From Brevipalpus yothersi (taxonomy: Eukaryota > Arthropoda > Arachnida > Trombidiformes > Tenuipalpidae): a stretch of 64,000 bases of DNA. Within the stretch, counting starts at the first letter, position 1, and the number at the start of each line of letters is the position of its first letter. Made by a program: the position numbers and the translations under genes. Under the pieces are notes generated by a model, which searched no databases, was not told the origin of the DNA, and saw nothing but the letters and a program-made list of their open reading frames with translations. Below, piece after piece: positions 1 through 10,148 of this stretch. Location: assembly GCA_003956705.1 (NCBI GenBank), contig QZCP01000218.1, positions 1-64,000 on the forward strand, read 5' to 3'.

Positions 1-1314
1 GGAGAGGGCAGGACCACTAAGGCCACTTGCTAGGGGACCACTCAAGCCTCCGAGAAGAGGGGCACTGAGAACCAATGGAATACTAGAAGCTGAGCCACTG
101 ATCAAAGGAGATGATAGGGATCCACTCAAACCACTGCTTAGAGGAGCACTTTGGGAGGAAAGGGAAGCTGGATCACTGAGACCACTGGTCAGTGGAGCTG
201 AGAGTACTGGAGCCACACTCAGGCCACTGGTCAGTGGGGTAGAGAGGGCAGGACCACTTAGTCCACTGGTCAAGGGTGCCGATAAAAGACTCGAAAGTAG
301 GGGAGCTGACAAAGAAGAGCCACTGGTCAGAGGTCCACTAAGGGATCCACTAGCTAAAGGGGCTGAGAGACCTGAACCACTAAGACCACTGGTCAAAGGA
401 GCTGAAGCAAGAGCAGGACCACTCAGACCACTGGTTAAGGGTGCTGATAGAATACCCGAAAGTAGAGGAGCTGATAGGGATGAGCCACTGGTCAGAGGTC
501 CACTGAGGGATCCACTGGTTAGAGGTGAAGAAAGGCCACTTAGACCACTGGTCAAGGGGGCTGAAGCAATAGCCGGATTACTTAGAACACTAGTGAAAGG
601 AGCTGAAAGTGCTGGACCACTGGCTAGAGGTCCACTAAGAAGAGATCCACTGATTAGAGGAGCTGAGAGTGCTGGACCACTCAGGCCACTGGTCAGAGGT
701 GCTGATAATGCTGGGCCACTCAGGCCACTGGTCAGAGGTGCTGATAATGCTCCACTGGTTAATGGAGCACTGGCTAGAGTAGCTGAAAGAGTGGCTGGTT
801 GACTGAGAACACTAGACGATGGACCGGAAGCGAGAAGTGGGCTACTGAGACCTGAGGAGAGGACTGCTGGAATACTGGCTCCACTAACAAGAGGTGCTAT
901 CGAAAGGGAAGGATTACTCAAGCCACTGGTTAATGGGGCACTGGCAGAAGTGGATAGACCCACGGGATTGCTCAAGCCACTAGTGAGAGGTGCACTTGGA
1001 GCAGAAAGTAAAGCTGGTGCACTACCTGAAATAGCTGGGCTACTGAGGCCACTAGAAAGCGGAGCACTAGCGGATAAAGCTGGGCTGCTTGCTAAAGGTC
1101 CACTTGATAGTGAGCCTGAACCTGAGCCTGATGTTGGACCAGATGCTAAGCCGATGAAGGGTTTACTTATTCCGCTTGGACCAGAATCTAGTCCTGATAT
1201 TATTTCTCCTATGAAGGGAGGGGGGAAATCGAGCTACGATGTAATAAAATTTTCTTTCCATCAATATTGTGATCTTACCTGAAGGTGTGATGGGATTGGT
1301 GTTGATGAAGGAAC
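1..1314 (-). CDS. LSGP-repeat secreted protein gene 1, 3' exons (runs off window)
   Basis: Two exons are seen. Exon 1279-1314 (36 nt) has an acceptor after ATACCCAG and a donor CAG|GTAAG. After a 70-bp intron, exon 1-1208 follows (acceptor TTCATAG). Exon 1-1208 is open on the minus strand for 402 codons up to the window edge; I read the frame through and found no stop. The phases agree (phase 1 on both sides). The protein is almost only Ser, Leu, Gly, Pro and Ala, with recurring units such as SAPLTSGLSGPALS. A 39-bp direct duplication is visible near 673-750. Gene 2 to the right has the same style of repeat and the same phase-1 introns, so the two are paralogues. The composition suggests a secreted structural polymer (silk, glue or cuticle), which is inference. 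The C-terminus lies outside the window. The coding call is firm, the function is not. Confidence 0.8.
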
Positions 1315-4306
1315 CTGGGTATGATTAGAAAATAATTAAGTCACTAAGCTAAGTAACAGTTCAGATTTTTCCAAAATTTCGATCAAATTCCGGAGAAAAA
1401 AACTCAATACTAACATGATAGGAGAACAATCGTAAGAAGTGATAATATGTTGGTCATTGTGACTCTCTTTTGCGGATGACACTTATTATGATCTAAAATG
1501 GTATGGAATCACTTGTTCCCAATGATCACTTGACAATGAATGGGCTCAATGATTCGCTTTTATACTATCAATTCACAGAGTACTAATGGACCGAATTTTT
1601 TTCCCACCCAACAGCCCCTAATTGTTAGTGTGACGTTAACATATGTAGGTGGAAATCGATCTAACTTTACGGAAAGATATGCTAATTATTCTGATTGGCT
1701 ATTACTGCCCATTATCAATCAATGAAACATACCATTGATTTACATACTTTTCATCTACTCAGGTGCTAGAAACGTGATGGAATACCAATCGAATTCAATA
1801 CCAATAAATCACCCTTACAGTCCAGTACAGTCCATATGAATGTAATCAATGAGGAAGCGAAATGTTCAAAATGATCATGAAAGTGTGTACATGATTGTAT
1901 ATGGCATGATGTACATGACCAACATTGAATCTGCCAGCGAATTATTAGCTAACAAATTTAACTAGATAGAATAAAGGAAGCTGAGATCCGATCGATTCGT
2001 AAATTATAAGATTATGAAATTCTCTTGATCAATTCACATTTTCAGTCTCAAACAACATCGTCCTTCCATTTTGGAGCAAACAAAACTTGAATAAAATTTT
2101 TCCTGTAATAGAAATAGCATCGATGGATACAGCTAAAGTGTTTGAAATACCCAAATTTTCTTCATTCAATTTGAGGTGGATCGAATTTATGATTTATGAA
2201 ATATTAGTTGGCTCAATAATCGTTCTGAGAAAGTTTTATGGGCATCTTAGAATTTGTTTTACTAAAATCTTCAAGATTGGTATCTGTGTAAGGATGGTAT
2301 GCATGAAAATATTTGGAAAAATTGGATCATAGCACCTCTAATATTGATTGCTTAAGGACAATTCTCCATTTAGATTGAGAAATGATTCGATAATAAACCA
2401 TTCGATGACTTCTAGTTTTTATTCGAAAATTTTATTTCTTTTGGGTAAAAAGGCTATGACCCTGGCCATAGTTATGTGAAGAAACTCTCTCTCTCTCAAT
2501 TGGTTTTAATTGTTCAAATCTAAGTTTAATCAAGTTTTCAAACAATTGCAGACAAAGCTGCATTCACAGTCTTTGACCCCATCTCCTCCCGGTGATCATC
2601 GATCAGAACATATTACATGCTTCGACTAATGTTCAGTTCTTAGGAATGTATTGAAGTTGTTGAAAGTTATCGATGATCATTTTCGAATGCATTAGGAATA
2701 TGAAGTTCGTAGGGGCCAAAGCTCAGCACCTTTATGAGTTTCAAAACATCCCAAAAACGAGAACCGCATCGTAGCTGGCGATGTAATATGAAGTTCTAAT
2801 ACTTTTGAGAAGTTGTAGGAAACAATTTGCCATCAGAATTTGAGGAGAATTGGATCAAAGAGAATCCACCGTAAATATTCGAAAGTATCCTCAATCACCT
2901 TTCACCAACTCGGTTTTCTCATTTCTGCTTGAAGATTAGATTTCAGTTCGAATATAGGGAATACACAAGCCTAAGAGGAGAATTCATTCTTAATGAACAA
3001 TTTTGTTTAGCTGCTTCACTTTCAAGTAACTAATTAGCTGCTTTTTCAAGGTAGTCAAGCAACATCGAATGAGTTTAGTTCAAATTTGTTGTGAAAATTG
3101 CAAGGAGAATGTTTTCTTAGCGCTCAATAAGAACGAGAGAGATTTTTTCTTATTCATATTTGTTCTAAAATGGCTAATTACTGGAATGAATCAGAAATTG
3201 ATCATCAAAATCATTCAGGGCAATGTGGTTCAATTTTAATGTTTCAGTGGTTCAGCTGTGTATGTTGAAATATCAAGTAGAATCTACACTTTGAATAAGA
3301 GAGTTTGAGATATATTTTTGAGGGACTAAAATTCTGGGAGATCAGATTTGATTGTTCATTCTTTTGCTTGAGAAAACTGGATACCACATCACCTTCGATA
3401 TCGTTCAATCCGGAAGCCTAATAACTGTCCTTGTTTCACTCTTTTGGGAGGGTTCTTGATCGTGAGTCAATCCTGAAAAATATTTGTCTATATATTAATT
3501 CAAATCATCGGTTTCAATAGACAGAAGAATATTTGACTTCTTCCAAATTAGAGAAAAAAGAAGGGTAAAAGAAAAAATCTCTCCCTTGTGATGAAAAATT
3601 GAGAAAGTCAGTGCAAAAATGTCTGATTCACCAACCTTTCAACCAGATCAACCCCAAACTGATAGACCAGATCAAGATAGTCCAAAGAGTTAATCAATCA
3701 AGAGTGTGATTCAAGGAATGAATAATCATTACCATCATGAATATCATCATCGGTATAGTAGCAGGAGAAGAGAAAATATCCAGATTAAAATATTAAGGGA
3801 TCAGGTCAAGTGGTATCATGAATCATTTGTATCGTTTGTACTTACGCGGGAATAACAATGGCTTCAGGATGAAAAACAGGAAAGCAACTAGAAAATGGAA
3901 AATATTTTCATTAGGTTCACTTCTTCGATGATTTAAAAGATATATTTATCTACAATGTTTCCCTTAAATTCTGATCTCAGTTCATTTTGGATGAAACTAG
4001 AATGGTTTCTAGAATAAATTACAATGAGTTTCACGAGTATGGTGAATCGAATTTTTTCTGGATCCAGCATTTCTCCATCCAAGTAGATTAAGATTCACAA
4101 GCTGTGGGTCGAGTCTAGTCTCGAATGAGAATCTCTCGTTCTGGAGTGTGGGTCAATCTAGCAAATAATCACTTATCAACACTCTCAGAACCTTAGAAAG
4201 ACTCAGCTGGATTGAGTCAAAGTTCAAAGTTCATGGTATGGTTTTAATATATATCCAACTGATTTTCATCGATTATTAACCCTTTTAAAGTTGTCATTTT
4301 TGGGGT

Positions 4307-4342
<36 letters not shown>

Positions 4343-4357
4343 CAATTTTTCACTCAC
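1315..4357. other. Intron or intergenic stretch within LSGP gene 1
   Basis: AT-rich sequence without a convincing long reading frame. It holds a possible 42-nt minus exon at 3846-3887 (acceptor TTTTCTAG, donor GTAAGTAC, phase 1 on both sides) that would encode a hydrophobic AFLFFILKPLLFP-type segment. A (GA)n run at 4312-4341 lies close to the exon 2 donor. Short plus-strand frames here look like chance. Confidence 0.4.
4312..4341. repeat. (GA)n microsatellite
   Basis: 30-bp GA run just downstream of the exon 2 donor of LSGP gene 1. Confidence 0.9.
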
Positions 4358-4600
4358 ACAAGCAGCAGCAGAGCCAGTAGAGATAAAAGCAGAACCACGG
4401 AAATATCATCAAGGGATTGAAGAAAGGTGCCATCATCATAGGATTTGCACTCACTGGAAAAGATAAAAATGTGATACATGGTGTTTAATAATAAGATAAT
4501 AAGGTAAAATTTTTTACTCTTGTGATGATTTAAAAGAATTTCACTTACCTGAATTGAAGAGTGCTATAAGCACGAACAATAGAAGGAGAAGGATCTTCAT
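4358..4600 (-). CDS. Signal-peptide exon and exon 2, probable 5' end of LSGP gene 1
   Basis: Exon 4549-4600 (52 nt) encodes MKILLLLLFVLIALFNS, a typical signal peptide, and ends in phase 1 at TCAG|GTAAGTG. Genes 2 and 3 also have 52-nt first exons ending in phase 1. Exon 4358-4453 (96 nt, acceptor TTTTCCAG, donor T|GTGAGTG) continues in phase with SANPMMMAPFF and then a hydrophobic, Cys- and aromatic-rich stretch. A further phase-compatible 42-nt exon may lie at 3846-3887. The link to the repeat exons at 1-1314 requires an intron of about 2.5 kb or more micro-exons, unusually long for this locus. Alternatively, if the 4358 donor is not used, translation stops two codons later and gives a small secreted protein of about 50 aa. 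Confidence 0.5.
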
Positions 4601-4692
4601 CTTGAAAATTTACCGAGTCAATAGCTGGATAGTGAGTGTCGTTCGTTTTTTGAAGGGATGAGCTTCTGGAAAGCTTTGTACAACAGCGAACG

Positions 4693-4698
4693 TTTATA
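4693..4698 (-). promoter_or_regulatory. TATA box of LSGP gene 1
   Basis: TATAAA on the minus strand, about 95 bp upstream of the ATG at 4600. The spacing is nearly the same as for gene 2 (TATA 7709-7715, ATG 7620), which supports both calls. Confidence 0.55.
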
Positions 4699-4700
4699 TT

Positions 4701-5649
4701 GGCTTGATATTTTCCGAATATGGAGGAATCAGGAAATTGTGAACAATTATGAAGATAATAATGAATGGCCAGAGTTTGATTACACAATTTTTAAGCCTCT
4801 CAATCAAAATGAACATCAACCATTCCTTGATGGGAGGAAACTTGAATAAAGCTGACTTTTTAAGCTCAAATTACGTTGCTTCCAACTTCCTCAATTTAAC
4901 TTCCACCAAATATTCCAAGAATCTCAAACAGATATCGTCGATTGTCTGAATCTCTTGAATCTGGACATATATGAAGACAGAAAATTATGAAAAAAAACAT
5001 TCAAATTCCAGAGCTGTATCTCACTCTAATAGACATATTCTTGTATATATTCGATTCTCTCTCGATCTCTATTCTATGCTAACAAAAATTCTCAAAATTC
5101 ATTCCAATTTTTGACCAGAGAAAACTTTTCAATTCCTCTTTTTAGCCATACAAATGGTCTTATGAAATTTTTCTCTCTAAATTCAGATGGAACTTGTGGG
5201 TCATATCGATATTAAATATATCAAATCAGATCTGTAACATCTCTCAATTTCTCATCTAACCTCATTGAAACTTGAAAGTATAATTCTGGTGCAGTAAAAT
5301 CAAAACTTTAACACAGAGTTTCAATTAAGTTTTCTGAAATTAGGCAGTTGATTAGTGTCATTTTTTAAAAATTTGACTTTTATCAGGGAAACTTTGTCAT
5401 GAGTACCAAATAACTTTTGATTAGAGATTTGAATAATAATGATCCAATCCATCAAAAATTTGGAATATCGAGACTCGAAGGAGGATTTTTTACGGAACAA
5501 GTGATAATTTATTGCAATTAATTATTACACTGTTGAGTTGCTTACAATAGTCAGAAGGGAAGGTGCTTTCAGATGAACTTCTAAAGTTCAAAGGTTCTAG
5601 AAGAAGAATAACTAAGCCAGAATGTTAGGATTTTGTTGATTGTTTTCAA
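4701..5649. other. Intergenic, LSGP gene 2 to gene 1
   Basis: Holds the upstream region of gene 1 and the 3' flank of gene 2. No supported gene was seen. The 60-80 codon frames at 4658-4949 overlap the gene 1 promoter and look spurious. Confidence 0.5.
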
Positions 5650-5655
5650 TTTATT
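5650..5655 (-). promoter_or_regulatory. Poly(A) signal of LSGP gene 2
   Basis: AATAAA on the minus strand, 26 nt past the TGA stop of gene 2, consistent with a very short 3' UTR. Confidence 0.55.
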
Positions 5656-5681
5656 CTCCAGTTTTTTGTCTGTTGATCTTT

Positions 5682-7620
5682 TCAACCGGATACTCCTGAT
5701 CCTGATCCACTAAGAGCTGGAGCTGATAAACCAGAAAGAAGAGGAGCACTGATGGGGAAATAGTAGAATGGGGCTAAAGGTCCAGATAGGCCTATTGATT
5801 TAGAAAAAGAAAATTTATTGAATTAAATTTCAACCTCCCACGAGCTTCCAATAGCTAGGCTGATTGCATAGCATATTTTCGCATGTCATTTTTTTGTTCT
5901 CGACTATTTACCCGACAAGAAAGGTGCCGATAATCCCGATGCTGGCAGAGGTCCGGAAGCACCAGATGCTGCTGGGCTACTAGTGGCTGGAGGTGCTGAT
6001 CCAGAAAGAATAGGCAGCGAAGCTCCTACTGGTCCAGAGACAAGGGGTGCACTAGCTAGTGGTCCAGATCCTGACAAAACTGGTGCCGAAGCTCCTGAGT
6101 ATGGTCCGGAAAGGAGAGGACCAGATAAAGCGGGAATAGATGCTCCCGAGAATGGTCCCGAGGAAAGGGGTCCACTAGCTGAGGAGCCTGAAAGGAATGG
6201 GTATGAAGCTCCTGACAATGGTCCCGAGGCAAAAGGCCCAGAAATAGCGGGTGCAGAAGCACCAGAAAGTGGTCCTGATACGAGAGGAGCACTCGCAAGT
6301 GGTCCAGATCCAGATAGAGTGGGTAGAGAAGCACCTGACAATGGTCCTGAAGCAAGAGGTCCACTAGCTAGAGAACCAGAAAGGAGTGGGTAGGAAGCTC
6401 CTGACAATGGTCCCGAAAGTAGAGGGCCAGATAAAACAGGTAGAGAAGCACCTGACAATGGTCCTGAAGCAAGAGGCCCACTAGCTAGGGAACCAGAAAG
6501 GAATGGGTATGAAGCTGCTGACAATGGACCTGAGAGAAGAGGAGCACTGACAAGTGGTCCAGATCCAGATAGAGCGGGTAGAGAAGCTCCAGATAGTGGT
6601 CCTGAGACAAGAGGTCCACTTGCAAGGGAACCAGAAAGGAGTGGATATGAAGCTCCTGACAATGGTCCCGAAAGTAGGGGGCCAGATAAAACAGGTAGAG
6701 AAGCACCTGACAGCGGTCCCGAAGCAAAAGGTCCACTAGCTAGGGAACCAGAAAGGAATGGGTATGAAGCTGCTGACAATGGCCCTGATAGAAGAGGAGC
6801 ACTGACAAGTGGTCCAGATCCAGATAGAGCTGGTAGAGAAGCTCCAGATAGTGGTCCTGAAGCTAAAGGTGCAAATCCTGAGCCCGAAAGTGGAAGAGAT
6901 GTTGCTGGTGAACTCAAGCCAGAAACTAGGGGCAACGATGCACCCGATGTAGCTGGAGCGGAAGCACCAGAAAGTAGGGGAGCAGAAGCTAGTGAGCCAC
7001 CAGAAACCAGAGGAAGACTAGCTGATGAGAGACCTAAAGGACCAGAGCCAGCTGATAGGCCTGAAAGTATCGGACCTGAGATGAGACTTGGTAGAGAGAT
7101 GCCCGATGGACTTGCAGCTGGAAATTTGGAGTATCAACTTGATAAATTTTCTCGTTCGAAAATGGAGCCACAAACTCAGCAAAGCATATGCAAAAGCGAT
7201 TATGTTGGTGATATCTATCAAAAATTGAAATGAATAGCAAGCTTGACGAAATTTTTTGTCAAGATAAAGCATCGGCCAGTCACTAGAATACTCACTCAAA
7301 GGTGCTGAGAGGCCTGAAAATAGTGGTGCTGAGAGAAGGGGACCAGAGAGACCAGAAAGAAGTGGACCAAAGCTCAAGCCTTTGAGACCAGAAAGTCCAG
7401 ATGTAGGATCTCCAGAAGGTCCTGATACAGGGGGCATTGGCATTGGCATTGGTGGTGGCATACCGCCACCGCCAGTAGCATTGGCTTGTCCTGAAGGCGA
7501 CAGTGGACAGAGTTAAGATTACATGTGATCACTTTTTATGGAAAAAAATTTTAACAAGATAAACTTACGGGCACAGATAGCGAGTGCGACAACAAGGATG
7601 AGTTTCATTGGAGAGGCCAT
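5682..7620 (-). CDS. LSGP-repeat secreted protein gene 2 (complete, 4 exons)
   Basis: The exons are 7569-7620, 7296-7490, 5912-7117 and 5682-5791, all joined in phase 1, giving 520 aa. The start ATG opens the signal peptide MASPMKLILVVALAICA. Next comes a linker with a Gly run and Met-Pro repeats. Exon 3 is about 400 residues of Ser-Gly-Pro-Leu-Ala repeats (units like SGPLSGASLPALSG and SGASYPFLSGSLASG). Over most of its length it has no charged residue, Cys, Asn or Gln. The last exon ends SGSGVSG before TGA. Near 6426-6796 the repeat has a 255-bp (85-aa) higher-order period. The composition and signal peptide suggest an extracellular polymer such as silk, glue or elastin-like material; no known family was recognised. 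If the last intron is retained, the protein ends one codon later (Lys, stop). Confidence 0.85.
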
Positions 7621-7708
7621 TTTTTTAATCACTGATGTCCAGATAGGATACTCTTCTCTCTTTCTACAATCAAAACTGGAGTGAAGATCAATCGATTTGG
7701 ATTTCCGA

Positions 7709-7715
7709 TTTTATA
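7709..7715 (-). promoter_or_regulatory. TATA box of LSGP gene 2
   Basis: TATAAAA on the minus strand, about 95 bp upstream of the gene 2 ATG, matching the layout of gene 1. Confidence 0.6.
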
Positions 7716-8465
7716 TCATGCGAAACTGTGGAAATGACATCCATCATTCTAAATTCCGTAACAGCGTTCGTGTCTCTTGATTGAGGAAAAGAGGAAAGAG
7801 ATTAGTTAATGAGATTATTGCATAAACGCAATATTTTTTCCACTCGGCTGCTACATGATAGATATAATTTTAGTAACACTCACACTACCAATCAGTACTG
7901 TCAATGAAGAAAATTCTTACAGTGTGAAATGATTATGTGTCATTCCTCCATCTCATCTTTCAAAATTCATCATTGCTCCTCTACGTCACCCATAGATGAG
8001 TTTCGCAACATTATTCTCTTCTCTAGACTGATCATCATGAACTTGATTAAAACTCCTGATAGTCAATAAGATTTTCGATGCGAAATTCTGATACGTTGGG
8101 TGAAAGGAAATTTTCGCAAAGGGATTGTTTCTACTGTAGATTCGACTGAAGAAACTCTTCACCTCTTCTCTATTTCCATCATTTTCGCTGTACACTGAGT
8201 TAATTTGGGCCATGTAATTTTTGCATTGCGAAAAATTTTAATCTTCACTGTTCAGTAGGCGATGGTTATTTTGGAAAATGTTAAAATTTCCATAAATTTT
8301 TTGCATTATAATAAATACCGGAGCAAAGCGTTAACAAGAAAGCAGGCGTGATTTGTGAAAAGCAAATGTTTGTAGAGCGTGGAAGCGTTTTTTAGCTATT
8401 CATGGTCCATTCAAATAGTTGGACCATCGGTGCCAATCAAAGTACAGTTCAACTTGGATATGTGT
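7716..8465. other. Intergenic, LSGP gene 3 to gene 2
   Basis: About 750 bp with no supported gene. It carries the distal promoter of gene 2 and the 3' flank of gene 3. The 75-codon minus frame at 7986-8213 has no repeat character, signal peptide or splice context and is probably chance. Confidence 0.5.
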
Positions 8466-10148
8466 TTAACCAGACACGGGGAAGATAACGGCTGGTTGAC
8501 CAGAGCCTGAAAAGAGGGAAAATGAGAGATGATTAGAATTTATTGAGAATTTATAAATCGGGCAGGAGCGAGCCCTGTTGGAAGCTTATTCAAAGCAATT
8601 ACTCAACCTGAAAGTCCTGATGGGTATCCAGATGGGAATCCAAAAGGCCATCCGAATGGGAAACCAAAAGGCCATCCGAAAGGGAATCCACTAAGACCGG
8701 ACAAACCTGAGCCAGGGTATCCAGAGGGGCCTGAGAGTCCACTTGGGCCAGATAGTCCTGATCCTGGATATCCACTAGGTCCTGAAAGTCCACTTGGGCC
8801 AGATAGCCCTGAGCCAGGGAAGCCAGAGGGACCCGAAAGTCCACTTGGGTCAGATAGTCCTGATCCTGATCCTGGGAAGCCAGAGGGGCCAGAAAGTCCT
8901 GATCCTGGGAAACCCCATGGTCCTGAGAGTCCACTTGGGCCAGATAGTCCTGATCCTGGGAAACCCCATGGTCCTGAGAGTCCACTTGGGCCAGATAGTC
9001 CTGATCCTGGGAAACCCCATGGTCCTGAGAGTCCACTTAGGCCAGATAGTCCAGAGAGACCTGGGAATCCCCATGGTCCTGAGAGTCCACTTGGGCCAGA
9101 TAGACCTGATCCTGGGTACCCACTAGGTCCTGAGAGTCCGCTAGGACCAGATAGCCCTGATCCTGGGTACCCACTAGGTCCTGAGAGTCCACTTGGTCCA
9201 GACAGTCCTGAACCTGGGTATCCACTAGGTCCTGAGAGTCCACTTGGTCCAGCACTGTGAGGATTTGAGAAAGTTATGAGCATGGCACTTTAGAATCATT
9301 TTCTGGAAGATAAGATTCAAGTCTGGCAAACTGAACTACACCAATGAGGAATGATTCTGAAGGAACTTCCTCTTCAAACAGTAAGGGACGTCCAATAGTT
9401 TGAGAAGTTGCATGAATAAATGTCAGTAAAAATTAGGGAGTTAGGCTATTTCAAAAGACTATCATTCATCTGATATGATCTGAGAACGTTTGAATCTCTT
9501 CACATCGTTAGTTTTTTGCTTACCCAGATCCTGACAATCCAGACCCTGAAATAAAAACGATAGTTGGTTACAATTTGATTCTTTTCTAAAATTTCGAAAT
9601 TCTTCATCATCATTTTTGCTCATATAATATGCTATTGAATCATCATAAGACTAAATTCTCAATTATGATCTAATTGATTCAATAAGCATGATTACTTCTG
9701 GATTGATGCATGCATGTGAATGTGAATGTGTTATGATGGTAAAAAAATGTTCCATTATCATTCTGATCTAACCAAAATATCTCCAAACAAGCTTGATTGC
9801 AGAATTTTAGAATACTCTTATGATGAAGAACGAAATATTCCTCCTATTCAACTCACCTGATAGGGCTGGAGCGCTGACTGGATTGGACAAACCAGCACTT
9901 AGACCAGATCCACTTCCGGTACGGTCGATCACAGCTACTTCCAATGGAGAGGCTCGGGCTGAAAGACGAAATCATAATTACTCACAACAATCGAAACGGA
10001 ATGCTTGTGTTGAGAAAATGAAGAATTGTATTTTGTCAGGAACACTCGAAAATCTTCATCGAGAGTTCAAGAGACAGAGATCACTGTTCAACATACATGA
10101 GCTGAGTGTTCCTACAACGAGGAGAGCGATGGCAATAATCGGAGACAT
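8466..10148 (-). CDS. GPSG-repeat secreted protein gene 3 (complete, 5 exons)
   Basis: The exons are 10097-10148, 9857-9958, 9524-9545 (22 nt), 8608-9254 and 8466-8506, giving 287 aa. The 52-nt first exon encodes the signal peptide MSPIIAIALLVVGTLSS. Exon 2 has a short non-repetitive head (ASPLEVAVIDRTG) and then GLSNPVSAPALSG, which resembles gene 1. The main exon is a tandem 17-residue repeat, GPSGLSGPxGxPGSGLS, with Tyr, Trp or Phe at the aromatic position. It ends in an aromatic tail of alternating GFPFGWPF units. The last exon ends FPVSG before TAA, like the VSG end of gene 2. The phases are 1, 1, 2, 1, so the 22-nt exon is needed to hold the frame. The donor of exon 4 is GTTGAG, weaker than consensus. 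Runs of Gly-x-y triplets recall collagen but are broken in every repeat. Function is unknown; an extracellular structural role is inferred. Confidence 0.83.

Noticed and set aside
593..1282. Plus-strand frames (69 and 110 codons) opposite LSGP gene 1
   Set aside because: Antisense shadows of the same repeat; the minus strand has the continuous 402-codon frame with splice sites.
5983..6393. 136-codon plus-strand frame opposite LSGP gene 2
   Set aside because: It is the antisense of the SGPL repeat, kept open because the repeat codons have no stop-forming complement in that frame. It has no start context, splice sites or signal peptide.
8599..9255. Gln/Asp-rich alternative frames in the gene 3 repeat exon
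   Set aside because: They run in other frames of the 51-bp repeat and would need skipping of the 22-nt exon. Only the GPSG frame joins the signal peptide and the last exon.
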